Positions 14,401-26,000 are shown, counted from the stretch's first letter. The stretch: 64,000 nucleotides of DNA from Pycnopodia helianthoides (GCA_032158295.1 CM063243.1:5712948-5776947), one strand, 5' to 3'. Notes: generated by a model from the sequence alone, not told the origin. Program-made: numbers and translations.

Positions 14401-16188
14401 TGGGTAAAAAAGATAGGCCTTATGTACTAATTTTGGTCATACTCGATATCGTGGAGGGTTTTATAGTCAACACTTTGTTAACTAAGGCGTTTTTCATCAC
14501 ACTGCGCATAATATAAACAACCCCAAGAGATGAAACAACATCTACGATTGCCAAACATCGGAGAAAGACTCCACCAATAAGTTGTCCTTGTAAATTACAA
14601 AATGTTAGAGGTATTTACCTATTCTACTGAGTGCAAAAATTATATGTTATAGGCTATTGTTGGGGCCATAAATATTTATTGTGGCTTCCTAACAAACACT
14701 AAATAATTCACAATCGACAATCAAATCATGTTACTCAACGATCAGCTGTATGAGCATTTGGGGGAAAAGTTGCATGCAAAGTTACATGTCGAGTTACATG
14801 CAAAAACTTCTTCAAAAAATGAAATTTACCACGCAATACTCGCGGTTGTTTTGCTCTTCATCGCGGCACTCACACGGCGTTCACAAATTGCGCAAAAATT
14901 AAGAATGCGCGGTGTGCGCAGAGCCTAAAGACAGCGCGTTGTGCGCATAGAGTTATATAGAAGAACTAGAGGGCGCACAAGCCAAGTTACGTGACTCGTC
15001 GCGCGGGTGGTGCGGCCATGTTTTAAGTACCACTACCATTACTTTACTGTACGCAAAACAACAACATGAACACCGAGCGCGTGATGAGTGCATTTACCAT
15101 ACGTACATCGTATACTTCGTACTCAATTTTGCCCTCTAAAAAATGGCGCCAGTGTCTCCTTGCGGTCCCGGCGCGTTTGTGCACGCAGTATTGCCAGTGC
15201 GCCCTCTAGTTCATATTTATAACTCTATGGTTGTGCGCCAGGCACAAGGCTGCGCGTACACCGCGCAGTCTTACTTTTTGCGCAATTTGTGAACGCCGCG
15301 TGAGTGCCGCGATGAAGAGCAAAACAACCGCGAGTATTGCGTGGTAAATTTCATTTTTTGAAGAAGTTTTTGCATGTAACTCAACAAAAAGGCCTCACAA
15401 GCATCGTGAATGTATATTTAGTGTGATAGAAAAGTTTTAGTTGTGTAGTAAAAATGAAACTGAAGTGATTGCTGGCTAACGACCATAAAATGTTCACCTA
15501 TCAACTACCATTTTGAAAAAAAGCGTCGGAGGCCCAAAATGTTAGACCCCTGGCTCACGGAGCCTTATATAGTTTCTAGAAGTATCAGTCTGATGGAGGT
15601 CTTGCCTCCATGGTTAAACCATGGCGGTAGAAACTTAAAGGTATGGTCATCGTTTGTTTTTTGTCAACGTATAGTTGCGATAATCGTAACCCTCCACGAT
15701 TATCGCAACTAGTCAACGTAATGCTAAATTGATAATTAAAGGCCTAGGGCTAGGCCCGCGCCTACACATAGGCAAAATTGGACCGTGTGTGGTGTAGGCC
15801 TAGTGAAAGTTGCGATGTCTTTGCAATGTCGAGAAACTTTTAATAGTTGTTTACATACTTCTAATAAACCATAGAGAATAAACAAAGGAAGGTAGGACGT
15901 CAGTTGATACATTGTATGTATTTATTTTTTCAATTCAAAGAAATAGACTACAATCATCGAAAACTTAAAACATGAGGATAAAATGTGGTGGTCAGAGTAA
16001 GACTACTTTGGGAGTGGGAGTTTTCTCAAAATACAAGTTAAGTTGAAATTGTGTTTGTGTTTAAAGTTTTGGCACTCTAAAACAATGGAACTCGTGGTAC
16101 AATGTATATATCTGAGAACAGTTTACTTACCAACAACGAAACCGTGGAATTTTGGTGTCTGGATCATATTTAGCAACATGATTAGCAT
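2426..16188 (-). CDS. CPQ: Carboxypeptidase Q (partial, C-terminus off window)
   Basis: Secreted/lysosomal M28 zinc dipeptidase (plasma glutamate carboxypeptidase). Coding exons, in transcript order: 16188-16131, 13989-13885, 12213-12082, 10876-10815, 8904-8799, 8206-8145, 7819-7655, 6731-6647, 5301-5198, 4028-3942, 2542-2426. All have AG/GT borders and compatible phases, giving 361 codons. Exon 1 is inferred: its phase joins exon 2 and yields a hydrophobic leader ending near SHLAVSCGK; starts at Met 1, 4 or 8 are all possible. Recognised blocks: [72 protein letters not shown] and TGEEVGG. Predicted zinc ligands H300 and D312 and general base E346 are present. Human CPQ has about 110 further residues with the remaining ligands; I found no exon for them in 1-2425, so they should lie to the left. 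Introns are full of MITEs and SINEs. Confidence 0.93.
2645..2735 (+). repeat. tRNA-derived SINE fragment
   Basis: Contains a strong pol III B box GGTTCGAATCC at 2701 but lacks a full tRNA fold. Confidence 0.5.
4055..5236. repeat. Segmental duplication containing a partial CPQ exon 9 copy
   Basis: An intron segment at about 4055-4277 recurs at about 4930-5168. The 3' end of exon 9 ([11 protein letters not shown]) with its donor is present twice, at about 4867-4929 (truncated copy, no acceptor) and inside the intact exon at 5198-5301. The truncated copy ends PEQ and the intact exon PEE. Confidence 0.85.
6058..6474. mobile_element. MITE, GTAGGGTC ends
   Basis: Left end AGGGTCTTAATATTGG and right end ATGACCCTACCTT form imperfect inverted termini. 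A better-preserved relative lies at 34008-34372, and a fragment at 15640-15671. Confidence 0.6.
7207..7614. mobile_element. TTAA-type MITE
   Basis: Inverted ends TTAAAGGCACAGTACACGTT and its near complement ending CTGTGCCTTTAA are bordered by TTAA, as in piggyBac or Kolobok derivatives. It lies in a CPQ intron, just before exon 7 in window order. Confidence 0.75.
9108..9259. mobile_element. Short MITE, GGGTYRATTTCACAAAG ends
   Basis: The left end GGGTCAATTTCACAAAG and right end CTTTGTGAAATCAACCCC are inverted; the next bases (AGCTAAGACT / AGTCTTAGTG) continue the match. It is non-coding. Confidence 0.8.
9628..9700 (-). repeat. tRNA-derived SINE head
   Basis: On the minus strand it shows a tRNA-like A box (TTGGCTCAGTGG) and a B box (CGGTTTGAATCC). 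Confidence 0.65.
10086..10412. mobile_element. MITE with GACACTAGGTGGCAGCA termini
   Basis: Inverted ends of about 25 bp (GACACTAGGTGGCAGCAGA on the left) enclose a second AT-rich repeat, about 10170-10370, related to one at 26745-26985. The termini resemble CTCF sites. Confidence 0.75.
11160..11400 (-). repeat. Inverted copy of the 115-bp-array element
   Basis: Reads on the minus strand like 1660-1860: GCCAGCCTG, GTGCCACC, then a motif like TTACCAAGAGT. Only one tandem unit is present, so unit number varies between loci. Confidence 0.7.
12338..12841 (+). repeat. Tandem duplication, 253-bp unit
   Basis: Two almost identical copies start at 12338 and 12591. The second half overlaps a MITE whose ends (GAATAGTCAATGTTAAAAAA) lie near 12472 and 13052. 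It is in a CPQ intron. Confidence 0.9.
13240..13375 (+). repeat. tRNA-derived SINE
   Basis: A B-box-like GGGTTTGATTC is followed by a tail (CAAGGCAATAAACCATAATTG) shared with minus-strand copies at 32160, 36955 and 38870. Confidence 0.65.
14791..15382. mobile_element. Foldback element with about 154-bp arms
   Basis: Left arm 14791-14945 and right arm 15230-15382 are inverted copies (GAGTTACATGCAAAAACTTC at one end). The loop is occupied by a separate hAT-type MITE. It lies in CPQ intron 1. Confidence 0.85.
14946..15229. mobile_element. hAT-type MITE nested in the foldback loop
   Basis: 284 bp with inverted ends CATAGAGTTATA... and ...TATAACTCTATG, flanked by an exact 8-bp duplication GTTGTGCG (14938-14945, 15230-15237). 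Same family as 55922-56585. Confidence 0.9.
15672..15711. mobile_element. 40-bp miniature inverted-repeat element
   Basis: Two perfect 16-bp inverted ends (TAGTTGCGATAATCGT) around an 8-bp loop, flanked by an exact 9-bp duplication GTCAACGTA (15663-15671, 15712-15720). It inserted into a fragment of the GTAGGGTC MITE. Confidence 0.9.
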
Positions 16189-18117
16189 GGTGGAAAGTGG
16201 CCCCATAACTAACCCAAAAGAGTGCCAATCCACTAGGCTCTACCGCGGTCGGTCACGGCGGGCCGAGTTGCAACGATGGTGGGCCTCTGCCAAATGTATG
16301 GTGGGTCGGGTTCGGTAGAGATCAGTGGGTGCGGGTCATCAGTTTCCTTGCTGCTGAGCGTGGATGTTTCTAATCTATGGAACGCCGTGGGGGTAAAAAT
16401 CTTAAATGAATTGACAGTATCACCGAAGCAACAGGTAAATTAAACTCTCTTTGGAACGGTACAACTCTTATCACTGATCAAAAGACACAAGACAGCAAAG
16501 ATAATGATATGCCTCCCCGCTGAATCATCGATTTCGATTGGTGACTATCAAAGAGGCTAATTAATCATTTATAGACTAGACACCGCCAAATCTTTTCCCA
16601 ACAAGCCCAAACAGCGCCCTCACTGAGGTCAGAGGATCCTAAGTCCGTCATTGGCTGACAGTTTTGTGTCCGTGCGTGGCACACAATTAGAACGGTGCAC
16701 GCCTCACACGTGTCAGTTTGCACTACATCGGAGGAGTCCAACCTAGGCTAAGGTGCACCCTAGACCCAAACTGGCATGGGGCACTGTACTTCAAAACGTT
16801 TTGACATCTTTTGCATCTGCAGATGCCCAAAAAAGGAGTATACATACCGCTCCCTTGTTCCCAGGGTTATCTTGCTTTTAAAAACCTGCTCCCACTTAGA
16901 GGTAGTTACTTCCCCATGAGTTTGCCAAGGTTAGCTATGCGATTTCCTGAATATTCCTGAAAACTGAAAAAATTTGTCTCAGTGTGAAAGGGGCTTAAAT
17001 GGTTGTCTAGATTGGTTGTTTAGTTTGCAGAACTTCTTTTACTCAGCTCAATCTACTGCATGAGGTCAAAGGTGAGAGCTGAATAACCGAGCCGAGTTAT
17101 CAAGGGAAATTGCAATGAGATCTTAAAGTACACAAAACCTGTTCATTTGATGAAGTAATTCAAATTTATTGTCATATTGTTATGATATTCAGATACATAC
17201 CTTAATTTATTGCACTGTTTGTGACTATCCATACTGCTATTAAGTCTTTCATGCATGCTTCAGTACATCCTTAATGCCAACATTAAATACATAAATTCGG
17301 GGTAAACTTCTGCAACAGTTGGGAAAATCATGTGCAGCAAATTGATGATGTAGCGTTTCAGCTAGCCTAAATCATGAGCTGGCTCCAAACTACTTCTGGG
17401 TAAACGACAAAGGTAATAAGCAGTATCGGACCGTACTTTTTCACTCGCTATGTCCAAAAGAAATGTAAAATTGTACTGTTCTCCCTGGTTTATCAGACAA
17501 AAATTTGACAGCCGGCTAGTCTTGGTTCAAGATAATCTTGTGTTCTTTAGCTCTCTGTTGGCAATGTATTACAAATAACAGCCAGCCAAACTCCAGTCAA
17601 TAAAGAATTGAGAGTCAGGAGATCAATTTTGAGCTCCAGTCACACAAGCACGACAATATCAGGAATCAATGGCTAAACAGTTGTTAAAAAAGGGAAGGCA
17701 GTTTATGGATTGAAACTTTTTTGGGCCACAAATACGTCGACTCATTTTCTTTCAGATCTTAGCATCGCCTTTTTGCTTTTGTTTCTCTCATAACTAAGTT
17801 AGTTTGATCCACAGGTCTCCCTCTCCCTCAATAAAAATATTTCATAATAATCATTACTAAAAATGTTTAATAATAATCACCACAGGAAAAAAAGAAGACA
17901 ATAACAGATTGCAATAAACTGAACCACACTGTCAGAAAGCTAATTAACTGCTTTGTCTTTTTTTGTTTATGCATATGATTTAATGAGTTCTTATTAACTT
18001 TTCCCCACAAACCGGCCAGGCTACTTAAACATCCACCAATCTCGGGCGTTGCAGGCATGTGACATTTTCAACCCCGGTCAGATATAGCACGTTGCCCTGT
18101 TGAATTTTATTAGATAT
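16189..18117. other. Intergenic region between CPQ start and ALKBH1 end
   Basis: This holds the CPQ 5' flank (roughly 16189-16700) and the ALKBH1 3' flank. No convincing coding frame or RNA gene was seen. Confidence 0.6.
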
Positions 18118-21100
18118 TCAAGTCCGATTTTGGTCAAAGCTTTCAGCTTTCCTTTTTACCCCAGAAAATTTTGGTCCTTCTTTAATATCACATGGAATAG
18201 GATTGGATGTTGTAGACTTCAAAGTTTCCTCTACGGTTGCCAGGGTGTCCTCAGGAAAATCACAACCTGAGCCTGTCACTTGCCTCACACTGATGTTGAT
18301 ACGAGATCTGGACAGGAACTCACCAAAGGGTTCCCAAATGTCCCCTTGCAATTTCTTTACATTCTCTAGAACATTGGCAATGTTAGGGACTAAAATACTA
18401 GTATCACGTCCACACTTCAAATTATCTGTGCAACTATCACCTCCAGACTTCGCACAGGGATTCATAGTTCTGTCTTGCTCTGGACTCGCATGAGGTGTGG
18501 AGCCTGTTTGGTCTTCCCTGTGAATAACTGCAGTGCTACTACATGATGATGAACATTTTACGTTGCCCTCTGACTTGACTGACTTACAAGTTGGCTCACT
18601 TGAAGCTGGGCATGTTCCAAGTGAAACACAACCCTTGTTGTAATTTTCCACTTGGGAACTAGTTCCTGTAATGCTGGTAATTTCAGCTGGATAGCAGGTC
18701 GATTCATGTTGGTGTGAATCTACATTGGTCTTAAGCCTGGTGTGTTGGTCTGCATCACTTATTGAGGGCCTACCAGGCCTTGCAACACTGTCGGACTGAT
18801 ATTCCAGGCTATCAATTATTTCAATACCTTTGTCCGATGGAAAACCGTGTTGAGTTTCTTCACAATCATTATTTTGAGTTCTACTACAACAACAAGGTTC
18901 CTTTGTACTTGTCAAACTCTCAAAATGATCAAGGTCCATGTAATTAACTTTGTCTAGATAAGCTGGAAGTTTACTTGATCCATCTGAAGGGAGGATCCTT
19001 GGGACTGCGTGGTAGCAGAGACGGGATTCCCCTCCCATAATGATGATGTCACCACTGTGGAGATACATAGCCAATGGGGTGGTTTCTTTGGTTTTGCCTC
19101 CAAGTAAGAAGACTGCTGATTGGCCGAGGCTGTTTTATAACAACAAATGAAAAACACAAATAACTATAAAAAGATCTGACGAATGTTGAATACAATAAAG
19201 ACTAACACAAAAACAAAATCGTGCTGCACATTGCATTTTGGTTAAATGCGCAATATTATACAACTAAAGAATGCTCATAAATGTGCAAAGGTGAGCATAT
19301 TTTGATTACCTGAAAGAGGAATGTTCAATTCAACAAAGCCAAGCAAAGTCGAATGGAGCATTCCATCATTCAACAAATGAAAATAAACTCTTCATTGCAT
19401 GAATGCAAAACATATGTTGCCCTGTAACTGAAAGGCTGTGGTTCAGAACTCTGTGGTAAGCAGTGCCATGAGATTGGGCCCAGATTAGAGAGATGCAGAA
19501 AGACTATTCCACAGCTTGGGAGCACCAAATGAAAAGATTCTATCAGCAGCTGATTTGAGAGTGTGTGGATCAATCCATTATTGGACCCCATAACATTTAT
19601 GTATACAAAAAAAATCACCTGTATGAAATTATAGGAGCCGTTAGATCAAACTCAGAATGGTCAGTGTGTCCTCCAAGGGTAGAGTCCAGGTGGTAGTAAT
19701 TGACGATAGCAGCTTGGGGATTAAAGGACGGATACCCCATAGCATCTGCTATGAAGCCTGACAGTGCACTCAGATCCTCAGGAAAGACTGTGTAGTTGTC
19801 GTGATGGTAGAGTTTGGATGTCCAGTCGTAGTGATAGCCCAGAGTTACCCATCGAAGCTGGTCTATCAGGCACTTCTTGCTTTTGGTAGAACTGGACAAT
19901 GTATTAGAATATGTTATGACTTAGTGGCTGGAAAATACTGAGCTACAAAATAAAATGTAGTATATTTTTACCACAAAAATGCCTCCGAATTATTCCATGT
20001 TTACTTAACCATGGATCTATGAGGTTCAATAATGAGCATGTTCTTCAGTCCAATACAGCATGGGGTGAATCATCTAGTAAGTAAAAACTACTAGGTCACT
20101 GTTGGCAGGGTGGACTTCATACCATACTGGGGTTTGTGCACTGGCCTGGTGACCAGTCTTTCTTCTATCCTGTGTACTTTCATACGTGTTACGCACTTTT
20201 GATCATTTTATGTAAAGGGCACAATATAAATTTGCAAATTACTATTATTATTATTAATGATTGCCTACTTCTATCACTCTTTTAGTATGGAACAATTTAC
20301 CGTGACATGTACTGGCTCTGGTCAAACTCAAATCCTCAAATCTCATTTAACCCTCCTTCTATAAGTGTGTTTCCGGAGACAACCAACCCATACCTCACTG
20401 TGCCACAACAGTGGCATTCTGAGACAAATAATATACCTTGAGTCAGTTGTACTTTTATGCCACAGTGCATCCCTGTTCCCAGGGTTTGTATGGCTGTCCA
20501 GGTTGCATACGTTGGGTTTGTTAGGGTAGTCCTGGAGGCATCTCTTGATCCAGTACCTCTGGTAACCCGGTCTGAATGGATTCTCAATGTAGACAAAACC
20601 TTCATGGAGTGAAAAACAGAGATTTCACTATTCAGAAACATGAAAATCTATCATGGGGGATGGGGCGGAATTGCATTGGAGATTTCAAGCACATCTACAA
20701 AATACAGATAAAACTGGAAGGAAATTAAAATCTATTTTGTTAGAGACTCAGACCTGATGCTTTGTTTTCAAAGGGCAAGGGCACTAAAGCACTTTCTCCT
20801 TGGTAAGGGGCACCCCTATGAGGAAATTGTAAACTTCTATTTGAACATTTCAAGGGGCACCAAGGCAATGACCAGGGGCAACGGAGGCATTTGCCTTTGT
20901 AAAGTTTAATGCCTGGAGACTTCAAATTTTACAGACCTTTCGACCTGAACAAAATTCAATCATAGGCCATTCTTCAATTAATTCCATGGTGGATCGTATT
21001 AAAAATAAGTTATGAAAAAGTCATGAACCTTCACTCTAACTTCTTTGAGTGATTTATGAGGATCATTCCTCATTCTAAGTTACAACATGTTACCCAAACA

Positions 21101-22703
21101 AAATCTAACACCATGTGGTAACTCAACACCCAAACTGGTGTTGGACTCTGATTATGGTCATATGCCTGATGTCATGTAAAGCATTAAATCAATTTACTAC
21201 AGCAGTCCTCAGTCCAACAGAATGAAACAAAACACGAATTGGATTTGACAGGGTAGTAAGGGCTTGTAAGACTACAAAATGCAAACAAAACTGATTTCAC
21301 AGGAGTATCAAGTCAAGTTTCTGTTGGCTCTGTTTACATTGTGCATTCCTTCTCACTGACATTTACTGTGAATAGCTGTGTGTGTGGCGCCCTCTACTAG
21401 TGAAATGCAGCAAGTTATGTGCAGTATGAATGAACGGCAAAAACTAACATCTATGAGTCAAGACAATGTACAGTACGCATAGATCCCCTATTATTTTAGA
21501 TTTACTAATAGATTCATACCAGGTGCATTTCTGTGGGAGAAACATCTCCACTTATTCACAGGTTTTAACCCAAGTCTCTGGCACAGCCTGTCCTTGCAGG
21601 ATTGACATGTTACCTTAGGCTGGAAAGGTGATACCTGAAGTAAAAAGAAAGGGAAAATTACATTGATGTAGCCTTAGTGTAGCCCCATAAGTAAAAAGAC
21701 TAGATAGGTAATGCCGCTGTTTCAGTGAATCAAATCAGCACATCATGTGCATCAGTAAACATCATGGTGCCAAAGATAACTGAGTGATTAGCTAAAAATT
21801 CTTCATAAAATTACACAAAAACAAGCTTGCATAAAATCGTTTGAATGTACTATCCACAATGAGGCAATGATAAAGTGACAAAGTTGAACTGGCAGGGCTG
21901 GGAGAAAATGTCGAAATATATTACTTCCTGTGATATGATGCTTTGTGGGGCTAGGGCCAAGAAACAATATGACTCTGTCTCATGAGTCTAGCTTTGTCAC
22001 TATGACTATTTTATGAGACTAGCTAGACCTGGCTAGGTTTAGTCCAAGCAAGTAGTAAGTACTATTCTAAAGTAGGTATAGTGATACCTGGTAAAAATAC
22101 CTCCACGCCTAAACTGAAGTCTGATGAAGGGAAAAGAAAGATTAAAAAATCAAGAGTAAATAAATTCCTAAACCTCTAACAGTAAACACGTTTACTCAAA
22201 ACTGCAACTGTGTTGTGCAGGATTTAGCACTCACTCACTAGCTAGTCTAATTACTTGCCAGTACTTCAGCACTCAACATTATTTTAACACAGAATCAAGT
22301 CACTTCGTACCCAAGTCAAGTCATACGTCATGTACGCGACTTGGGTGAGTTGGGTACGATTGTTATAACCGTTTCTTCCTCCTAGCTAAAAAATAAGTAA
22401 TTGCTACTCTAAATTGCTCTATGCATACTGTAACTCACTAAACTTAAACTGTGCAGTCACTACCAACAGACTACGGAGGCGGGGGTGGGGACTAGGGGGA
22501 CTTTACTTTAGAAATAAAGATTGAAAAATTGAATATCCACTACTCACTAAATCTGATTTTGTAAAGTCGACTACGTCACTGAGGTCTGGTGGAGGTTTCT
22601 TTCTCTTGTAACGTTTAAACTGAGTTCGAAACTCATCGCTGACGTTGATTCTCCCTGCTGCAGTAGTGTGTTGCTCTTCCATGATCACCATGGGCGCAGC
22701 CAT
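18118..22703 (-). CDS. ALKBH1: Alkylated DNA/tRNA repair dioxygenase ALKBH1
   Basis: AlkB-family Fe(II)/2-oxoglutarate dioxygenase; the vertebrate protein demethylates tRNA m1A and acts in nucleus and mitochondria. Exons: 22703-22548, 21634-21520, 20599-20437, 19891-19619, 19129-18118; phases agree and give 572 residues. The start is the ATG in context AAAGATGG giving [11 protein letters not shown]; an in-frame upstream ATG at about 22727 is less likely. Diagnostic blocks: [84 protein letters not shown] and YHAVPRILP. Iron ligands are H220, D222 and H276; the 2-oxoglutarate-binding end RINISVRQV lies at 512-520. Human ALKBH1 is 389 residues; the excess is a Ser/Thr/Cys-rich insertion of about 180-200 residues between 290 and 500, inside one uninterrupted exon. 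Confidence 0.95.
19440..19565 (-). repeat. LINE reverse-transcriptase C-terminal remnant
   Basis: One minus-strand frame reads [17 protein letters not shown], the motif typical of the end of CR1/Jockey-like LINE ORFs, then hits a stop. It lies in ALKBH1 intron 4. A LINE-like 3' tail with ATT repeats lies at about 20190-20262 on the plus strand in intron 3. Confidence 0.6.
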
Positions 22704-23054
22704 CTTTAATCCGAGTAAAAATGGCATGACCAACTGAGAATTGGGCTAATCCATTATTTAAAAGGGGGTTAACTCCAATGAAATCCAATATTTGGGTTAA
22801 ATTTAAAGAATTAGTTATATCAAACAATGTTTTCTAACTTGAACGTTATTTTAAAATGCTTAAAAGGTATTCAAAAGAAAAAATGTTTTATCAAAAAATG
22901 TTTGTTTGGTTGTTATCTTTTTTAATGCCAACCCTGCTGTTTGAATGTTAGAATATAAGTGTTGCACACGGACGACGTACGTCGTGTGGTGGCTGGTTTT
23001 AATTTTGCAGATTGATCTTACACTCTTTCAACATCGTGAGAGTAAAGTGAGAAG
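22704..23054. promoter_or_regulatory. Head-to-head ALKBH1/SLIRP promoter interval
   Basis: Only 351 bp separate the two divergent start codons, so the two genes must share or abut promoters. A perfect 14-bp palindrome ACGACGTACGTCGT sits at 22972-22985, about 70 bp before the SLIRP start; its centre resembles CRE/ATF half sites. No TATA box is obvious. Promoter function is inferred from gene layout only. Confidence 0.6.
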
Positions 23055-26000
23055 ATGGCAGCGAGAACTGCCGCAAGACGAGTGCATGAACTCTTCGTTT
23101 CTAAACTGCCATGGACTGCAGGAGCAAGTAAGCAAATTATTTCTTTATTTGAAGTCTAACTTTGTGTTGTTTTAAGAGCCATTACCTTGTAGCCTTTGTT
23201 GTGATGTTATAATGTAAAGTTTCCCTTTTAAGTTATTTTTTACTTGACCGGCAGTTCGTACATTTCAAACTATCATCGATCATTATGTAACAATAACATC
23301 ATTACCTTTGCTTTGATTGGGAAACAGGTCATGGATTGTTAGCAAACCAACTCCTTCTTAAATATTTTCTTACCCCCAATCCTCGCGATGATCGTAGGGT
23401 TTATAACAAGGAAGTGAAGAATGCCTGCGTATCACTCACAGTCACATTGTCATTGCTCGCGACGTATGTTGAAGATGTTGATTCATTTCACTTTCTTTTC
23501 TCAACAGATGAAATCAGGGAACACTTTGCTCAGTTTGGTTCAGTTCGGGCTTGCAGAGTTAACTTTGTGAGTATAGCAAATCTATTTCTGGGGTCAGGCA
23601 CCAACCTAGTTGCGATAATCGTAACCCTCCATCCTCCCGACGGTCGGAGACCGGAGGGTTACGAGTCATGCAGTGCAAAAAAGTGGCGAAATAAAAATGT
23701 TGACTATTTTGGTCAGACTAGTCACCAGATTTACCAAATTTTTACCACTTTCAAAAAACATGACACACATTCTAAAAACATGGATGTGGTCATCAATGTG
23801 TCATGAATCCATTCGTATTACTCAAAACATCATTGAGAAAATATTTTAAGAAAAAAAGACAAAAACTTACCAGAGACTGAGCGAAATTCTCATGAGCGAT
23901 ACGTGACCTAGCAACATCTCGACCAATCAGCGTAAGCGGACTCGTCGTTGTGCGCATTTTGTTGAGTTGCACAATCACAGGATAATTATGAGGAAAAATT
24001 TCCAGATTGAGCGCGCATTCTGGAATGCTGTTCCTGCACTTAATCAGCGCAAACTGCAGATGGCGCAAATCCGTTAAATACATTAACTGCGTGCACGCAC
24101 AGTCGCAATCAGACGATCGCCACGCCTACATAACGGTCTGGTTTACGCTGATTGGTTGATTTAGGGGACATTTCGGTCAGTTTCTGGTAAGTTTTTGTTC
24201 GTTTTTTTTTAAAATAATTTTTCAACGATGTTTAGAGTGTTATGAATGGATTCATGACACACTGAAATTAAATCCATGTTCTTAGAATGTGTGTCATGTT
24301 TTTTGAAAGTGGTAAAAATTTGGCAAACCTGGTGACTAGTCTGACCAAAATAGTCAAATTTTTTATTTCGCCACTTTTTTGCACTGCATGACTCGTAACC
24401 CTCCGGTCTCCGACCGTCGGGAGGATGGAGGGTTACGATTATCGCAACTAGCACCAACCTAGTTGCGATAATCGTAACCTTACCGTCGGGATGATGGAGG
24501 GTTACGATTATCGCAACTAGCACCAACCGCCTGTTTGAAGTCCCAGACCAAAAGTGTACACTTTCAAAATTAACCTAGAGCTAAGCCTAAGCCCAAGCCA
24601 TGGTTTTGAATAGGGCAAAATTAAAACCTGTAAAGTTTTAGGAACTTCATTTGGTTAAATGGTTTAAACAAATTTTACTTCGCAACTGCATGTATGGAAG
24701 CTTGTAAGACTGAACCATGTCAAGTCAGGACCGAAAAGCATTTAACAAAATCAAATTAGTCCAGTGGGATGTTTGGAATAGATGCAAGGTGGCAGCAGAC
24801 AAACAAACCCACTTTTCTTGCTATCATAACTTTGGGCAAATGCATAACTAATCGGTCTGCTAGCACTAGCACCCATTATACACAGTGTTTCCCCTGGATG
24901 ATGAACAGAGTGAAGTGTTTAAAATTCAAACTGATGATTGAAGCAACATTTACGCAGCCTGCAAACAAGATTGCAATGTTCGCATAAATGCGTAATGATT
25001 CCATCTATATGCAAATTTAGTTCGTGATACATAGAGGTCAAGGGAAGAGGTCAATTACACAAAATATATTTTGTTTTGATTAATCTGTATGGCAAGTCCT
25101 CACAGCAAAGTGTTGTTATTTGCAAAAATAGCTGGAAGTAGTGAATTGGGCCACCTCAAGTTTGAACAGGCAGGGAAATCACTGATACTAAATAAATGTA
25201 TCAGACATCCTTTGCTCAAATTTACAGACTGTGCTAGCCTTGTGCATATTTGAACTTCCAGGAACCTTTCGCAAACATTTAAGTTCTTGAAATGTTTAAA
25301 CTTGCACAGTCTATTGTAATACATTTTGTGTGTATTTTTCTATTGCTCAGGACCAAAACACAGGCTTTTCAAAGGGTTTTGCCTTTGTAACATACCAGTC
25401 CGAGGAAGGAGTGAAGACAGCTCTGCAGAAGGACAGTCATCATATTGATGGACAGAAGGTGAGGCTTTTTCAGATTATCAACCATGGTTTTGAATGACCT
25501 TTTTTCATTATCGTTGCAATTTACCTGATGTTATTCTGTAATTGGGGCAGTAGAGTTGCAAAGCGAACAGTTGTGTTGAGCTTCAGTGTTATGGTTCGCA
25601 GAAAGCAATCTAAAAGCCAAATTAGGGAAACCCATGTTACTCTGCTCAAATAATTTGCTTGGACAAAACGGCTTACCAGGAGCCAATTTCATGCTGCTGC
25701 TTACGTGGAATACTTTTTAATTTACAGGCAACCAGATCCACTCCATCTCCAAGAAGAAAAAAACTTGTTCACACTTTTGTACATCAGTTTTTCCCATGTT
25801 AGAAAAGTGTCCCTTGTTTTCACCAAAGTTGTCCTTTTGCATACAGTGCAGTTGGTTGCCTCCAAGTTGGGCTAGGCAAATTGCTGCGTGTTACAAAGCC
25901 CTGCTATTTTACTTCTATCATTCATAAATATACTCTCCAATCTCCACCTACCCTCAGCCAAACTTTGTGTTACTTGTCTCCATCCACTTCCTCTTTGTTT

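Noticed and set aside
14728..14928. 66-residue plus-strand frame
   Set aside because: Lies within and beside a foldback arm; composition follows the repeat.
23567..23806. Open frame reading from SLIRP exon 2 into downstream sequence
   Set aside because: It reads through the intron donor into the transposon arm; the spliced frame to exon 3 gives the family-typical protein.
24209..24526. 105-residue frame and its near-copy at 40396-40599
   Set aside because: Both are translations of the inverted-repeat arms; the same peptide appears on both strands of one element.
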